Source: Granulicella pectinivorans (lineage in GTDB: Bacteria > Acidobacteriota > Terriglobia > Terriglobales > Acidobacteriaceae). From it: a DNA stretch of 64,000 nt. Position 1 is the first letter of the stretch. Each line of letters begins with the position of its first letter. Shown one piece after another: positions 61,568-64,000 of the stretch. Made by a program: the position numbers and the translations under genes. The stretch spans positions 186,001 through 250,000 of the forward strand of contig NZ_FOZL01000001.1 in assembly GCF_900114625.1 (NCBI RefSeq), in the 5' to 3' direction. Under the pieces are notes generated by a model, which ran no database searches, was not told the DNA's origin, and was given only the letters and a program-made list of their open reading frames with translations.

Positions 61568-62038
61568 ATGTCGTTGAACCCCTATGCCGCGTGTCTGGAT
61601 GGAAAGGATCCGCTGCCGGTACTGGCGACTACGGCCGCGAAGTTGAACGAGTTTGCGTGCGGGATGACGCCGGAGGAGCTCGATGCGCCGAGGGCACCCG
61701 GGAAGTGGAGCCCGAGGGAGATTCTGGCGCACCTGGCGGACTGTGAGCTGGCGTTTTCGTTCCGGTTGAGGCAGGTGCTGGCCGGAGAGGGATTGCTGCA
61801 GCCGTTCGACCAGACGGTTTGGGGCGAGCGCTACTCGGCCTACGATGTCTCGGGGGCGCTGGCGCTGTTTGGGGCGGCGCGGGCGTGGAATCTGAAGCTG
61901 CTGACGACGGTGACGGAGGCGGATAAGACGCGGACGGCGACGCATCCGGAGCGCGGGGATATGACGTTCTGGACGATCGTGGAGACGATGGCGGGGCACG
62001 ACATCCATCATCTGCGGCAGTTCGAGGGGCTAGGCTAG
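61568..62038 (+). CDS. DinB-superfamily (DinB_2/YfiT-like) putative metal-dependent protein
   Basis: The 156-residue four-helix protein shows GKWSPREILAHLADCELAFSFRLRQVL near residue 45 and ETMAGHDIHHLRQFEGLG at the end. Histidines His55 and the terminal HDIHH cluster fit the three-His metal site of the DinB/YfiT superfamily, which includes thiol transferases. It is unrelated to DNA polymerase IV despite the name. AAGGAG lies seven bases before the second ATG, so that start is chosen. It reads opposite to the isc genes between hscA and hscB, and its end overlaps hscB by nine bases. Confidence 0.82.
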   Translation: MSLNPYAACLDGKDPLPVLATTAAKLNEFACGMTPEELDAPRAPGKWSPREILAHLADCELAFSFRLRQVLAGEGLLQPFDQTVWGERYSAYDVSGALALFGAARAWNLKLLTTVTEADKTRTATHPERGDMTFWTIVETMAGHDIHHLRQFEGLG

Positions 62039-62659
62039 GGCTTCCGCGACGTCTCGGACGAGGTTGCGGACGTAACTGCGGCGGTTGAGCAGGACGACCA
62101 GGGCGGCCTTGGTCTTGTCGAGGAGGGGCTGGTTGGCGGTGTCGGTGGCTTCGTCCCAGATGCTCCAGAGATCCTGGAGCTCATCCTGGATGCCGGCGAG
62201 CATGTTTTTGAAGTTCTGTTCGGCGGCGAGGAGATCTTTGCGGAGTTGCGGGTCTTCGTCGTCACCCATCTGCTTGGCCATGCGGAGCTCCTGGAGCTGC
62301 ATGTTGAGCTCGAAGACCTCCTCGAGGAGCTCGGGTGGGATGAGCTGCTTCTTCTGAGTGCCGGCGGCTTTGGCTGCTTCGGTGGCGCGCTGGGACTGCT
62401 CCTCGAGCTCGACGCCTTCGAGCTTCAGAAGGTATTCGGTACGGAGAATGGGGTCTTTGAGGGTGCGGTAGGCGTCGTTGAGCAGGGATGCCTGGGCCAG
62501 TGCCGCTTCTTGTTCTTCTACGGACTTCGATGCGAAGCGGTCGGGGTGGTATTTGCGCGACTGCGCGTAAAACTGCTTCTCTAACGCCTTCAAATCGATG
62601 TGCAGGTGGAGCGGAAGACCAAACTGCGTGAAATAGCTGTTGTAGTGATCGTGTCTCAT
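62030..62659 (-). CDS. hscB: J-domain co-chaperone HscB
   Basis: HscB delivers IscU to HscA and stimulates its ATPase. The 209-residue product has a J-domain with the HPD motif in QFYAQSRKYHPDRFASKS. ASLLNDAYRTLKDPILRTEYLLKLEG follows, then a helical domain with ELLEEVFELNMQLQEL for IscU binding. It starts four bases after the iscA stop, so the two are coupled. Its end overlaps a gene on the other strand that separates it from hscA. Confidence 0.93.
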   Translation of the reverse strand: MRHDHYNSYFTQFGLPLHLHIDLKALEKQFYAQSRKYHPDRFASKSVEEQEAALAQASLLNDAYRTLKDPILRTEYLLKLEGVELEEQSQRATEAAKAAGTQKKQLIPPELLEEVFELNMQLQELRMAKQMGDDEDPQLRKDLLAAEQNFKNMLAGIQDELQDLWSIWDEATDTANQPLLDKTKAALVVLLNRRSYVRNLVRDVAEALA

Positions 62660-62663
62660 CGCG

Positions 62664-63152
62664 TTAGGAGGAAAAGCTCGAGCCGCATCCGCAGCTCTTG
62701 GTGGAGTTGGGGTTGATGAAGTTGAAGCCCTGGCGCATGATCGTCTCTTCGAAGTCGAGGACCATGCCGTGGAGGTAGATGAAGCTCTTTGGGTCGACGA
62801 AGATGCGGATCGGGGGTGCGCCGTCGTTGAGGCCGAGGGGCGCCTGGTCGAAGCTGTAGACGCGGTCGCGCTCGCGGGGCTGGGAGTCGAAGCGGATGTT
62901 GTAGCTGAGGCCGGAGCAACCGCCGCCAGTGATGCCGACGCGGAGGCCGCCCTGCTCGGGCGAGACGTTCTCCTTGGCCATGGCGTTGCGGATGCGCTTG
63001 AGGGCCTTGAGGGTGACCTGGATGCCCTTTTGCGTGGGGGATTGTCCGTCGGCGGTGAGGACGGTCATGCCGGCGAGGGGATCTTTCGGCTCGTTCGCGG
63101 CGGCGTGCTGGGCGTCGCGTTCGGCTGCGGTTTGGAGGGAGACCATGGCCAT
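62664..63152 (-). CDS. iscA: A-type iron-sulfur carrier protein (IscA-like)
   Basis: A-type carriers hold and transfer iron-sulfur clusters. The 162-residue product has the three conserved cysteines: Cys79 in GITGGGCSGLSYNI, and Cys154 and Cys156 in STKSCGCGSSF. The core begins near residue 40 (GIQVTLKALKRIRNAM). About 40 extra residues precede it, more than the usual 107-residue form. If translation began at the internal Met29 the extension would shorten, but the ATG at 63152 is a reasonable start. It lies between iscU and hscB, the normal order. Confidence 0.93.
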   Translation of the reverse strand: MAMVSLQTAAERDAQHAAANEPKDPLAGMTVLTADGQSPTQKGIQVTLKALKRIRNAMAKENVSPEQGGLRVGITGGGCSGLSYNIRFDSQPRERDRVYSFDQAPLGLNDGAPPIRIFVDPKSFIYLHGMVLDFEETIMRQGFNFINPNSTKSCGCGSSFSS

Positions 63153-63183
63153 GGGTTGACTCTTTTCGGTGGGGCGGGAAAGC

Positions 63184-63258
63184 ATACCCCAGGGGCTAAA
63201 GCCCGATTTGAGCGACTCCAGTGAGACCCAAGGCCTAAGCCCCGGGCTACCTAGAAGC
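63184..63258. repeat. Dispersed palindromic repeat, copy B (GGGGCTAAAG family)
   Basis: The 75-base element begins ATACCCCAGGGGCTAAAG, contains GTGAGACCCAAGGC and ends GGGCTACCTAGAAGC. It corresponds to copy A at 59383-59458, with nearly identical outer parts and a different centre. It lies between iscU and iscA. Confidence 0.85.
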
Positions 63259-63265
63259 CAAGACG

Positions 63266-63310
63266 AAAGGCGTCCGGCGTGGCTCCGTTGCGGAGACACC
63301 GGACGCCTTC
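63266..63310 (-). terminator. Strong hairpin after iscU
   Basis: On the minus strand AAGGCGTCCGG pairs with CCGGACGCCTT, and an inner CTCCG/CGGAG stem closes the loop. A short TTTC follows. It is directly downstream of the iscU stop and may set iscU expression above the distal isc genes. Confidence 0.65.
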
Positions 63311-63320
63311 GCGGGTGGGA

Positions 63321-63743
63321 TTAGTGAGCGACGGCGACGGCTGCGTCAGCGGTCTCGGCCACGTTGTTCTTCTTCTTCCAGTCGCCGATGGCGGCACGGA
63401 TCGCATCTTCCGCGAGGACCGAGCAGTGGATCTTGACGGGAGGAAGCGCGAGCTCCTTGACGATGTCGGTGTTCGAGATGGTGAGGGCCTCGGCGATGGT
63501 TTTGCCCTTGACCCACTCGGTCGCGAGCGACGAGGATGCAATGGCGGAGCCGCAGCCGAAGGTCTTGAACTTGGCGTCCTCGATGACCTGGGTCTCGGGG
63601 TTGACGCGGATCTGGAGGCGCATGACGTCGCCGCACTCCGGTGCGCCGACGAGGCCGGTGCCGACTTCGTCGGAGGCCTTGTCCATCGAACCGACGTTAC
63701 GGGGATTTTCGTAGTGATCTACTACCTTGTCGCTATATGCCAT
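63321..63743 (-). CDS. iscU: Iron-sulfur cluster scaffold IscU
   Basis: IscU is the scaffold on which IscS builds clusters. The 140-residue product has Cys37 in PECGDVM with the adjacent Asp39, Cys64 in KTFGCGSAIASSS, and Cys107 in KIHCSVLAEDAI. The HscA recognition motif LPPVK is intact at 100-104, matching the hscA and hscB genes nearby. It opens the isc group seen here; no iscS or iscR lies directly upstream, where a membrane-protein gene ends instead. Confidence 0.97.
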   Translation of the reverse strand: MAYSDKVVDHYENPRNVGSMDKASDEVGTGLVGAPECGDVMRLQIRVNPETQVIEDAKFKTFGCGSAIASSSLATEWVKGKTIAEALTISNTDIVKELALPPVKIHCSVLAEDAIRAAIGDWKKKNNVAETADAAVAVAH

Positions 63744-63819
63744 GGTGTTGTCCTCAGTTCTTTCGATGATATCCGGGTTCCGTTGGATTCTTCCAACGGG
63801 TATTGCAAAAGGGTTTCGG

Positions 63820-64000
63820 TCAGCGGCGCTTTCTCAAATCAAAGATGATCGCGAGTGCTTCCGCTACGAGAAGAATCTTGGTGCAGAAACGAATGGCGTC
63901 GTCGAGTTGCTTGGTGAAGAAGGCCGCCGCGGTGGCGATGGTGACGACATAGAGGAGGAGCCGGGAAAACTCACCCTTTCCGATGATCGTCCGCGACAAC
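63820..64000 (-). CDS. C-terminal end of a membrane protein (5' part outside window)
   Basis: On the minus strand the frame is open from the window edge to a TGA at 63820-63822, giving about 60 residues. Hydrophobic stretches LLLYVVTIATAAAFFT and FCTKILLVAEALAIIF suggest two membrane spans, and the end is basic (DLRKRR). No family is recognised. It precedes iscU by 76 bases on the same strand. The real start lies beyond the window. Confidence 0.5.
   Translation of the reverse strand, partial: LSRTIIGKGEFSRLLLYVVTIATAAAFFTKQLDDAIRFCTKILLVAEALAIIFDLRKRR

Noticed and set aside
61568..62038. Reading the DinB-superfamily gene as a second DNA polymerase IV
   Set aside because: The name is shared but the protein is a four-helix bundle with a His-based metal site. 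The true polymerase IV gene is at 40810-41901.

Overview
This 64 kb window is a stretch of a GC-rich chromosome that looks like an acidobacterium of the class Terriglobia (relatives of Terriglobus, Granulicella or Edaphobacter). This rests on recognised protein families and gene neighbourhoods, not on a database match. No rRNA, integrase, transposase, phage gene or CRISPR array was seen. The gene content is mostly core metabolism and envelope functions, densely packed, with several convergent gene pairs whose stop codons overlap.

Layout. 1-14.6 kb: tail of an ATP-dependent DNA ligase, purD, a zinc alcohol dehydrogenase, an exported DUF62 (SAM hydrolase-like) protein, an RcnR/FrmR-type regulator with a probable operator, three exported proteins (VOC, alpha/beta hydrolase, YncE-like propeller), the leftward dut-purL-purF operon, and a rightward glycosyltransferase, DoxX-like and NTF2-like set. 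14.6-20.9 kb: rplU-rpmA with a good promoter, tRNA-Leu(CAG), trpC-trpF, rmuC, and a HipA-like kinase/DUF3037 pair. 20.9-32.4 kb: an HNH-like membrane protein, an Old Yellow Enzyme, ccmC-ccmD, a cytochrome P460, an HExxH membrane protein, folP, an aldehyde dehydrogenase/DUF779 pair, an M23 peptidase, and an Lgt-like, RluD-type, lactonase-like operon. 32.4-43.5 kb: a probable 6S-like RNA beside zapA, a ZapB-like coiled coil, pheT, a zinc ribbon, a hybrid histidine kinase, a catalase-like peroxidase, dinB-pheS, and a HAD-UbiA fusion. 43.8-52.7 kb: a three-component MdtABC-like RND efflux operon with an exported TonB-C protein between the two pumps, closed by a perfect 45-nt palindrome. 52.7-58.2 kb: glucan phosphorylase, a small membrane protein, an exported adenosine deaminase and murJ. 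58.5-63.8 kb: the iron-sulfur assembly set iscU, iscA, hscB, hscA, fdx and iscX, with palindromic repeats in its gaps and a divergent DinB-superfamily gene inside it.

How genes work together. PurD, PurL and PurF are purine steps, with Dut linking nucleotide supply to dUTP control. TrpC and TrpF are consecutive tryptophan steps. IscU, IscA, HscA, HscB, Fdx and IscX form one machine; IscU carries the LPPVK site that HscA recognises. ZapA and a ZapB-like protein act in division, and MurJ in wall synthesis. The RND operon should build one tripartite exporter.

The points most worth following are two families of dispersed palindromes (one placing a candidate start codon in a hairpin loop), the 6S-like RNA, the HipA-like/DUF3037 module, the separated pheS and pheT with a shortened PheT, and glutamine at position +1 of nearly every predicted exported protein.
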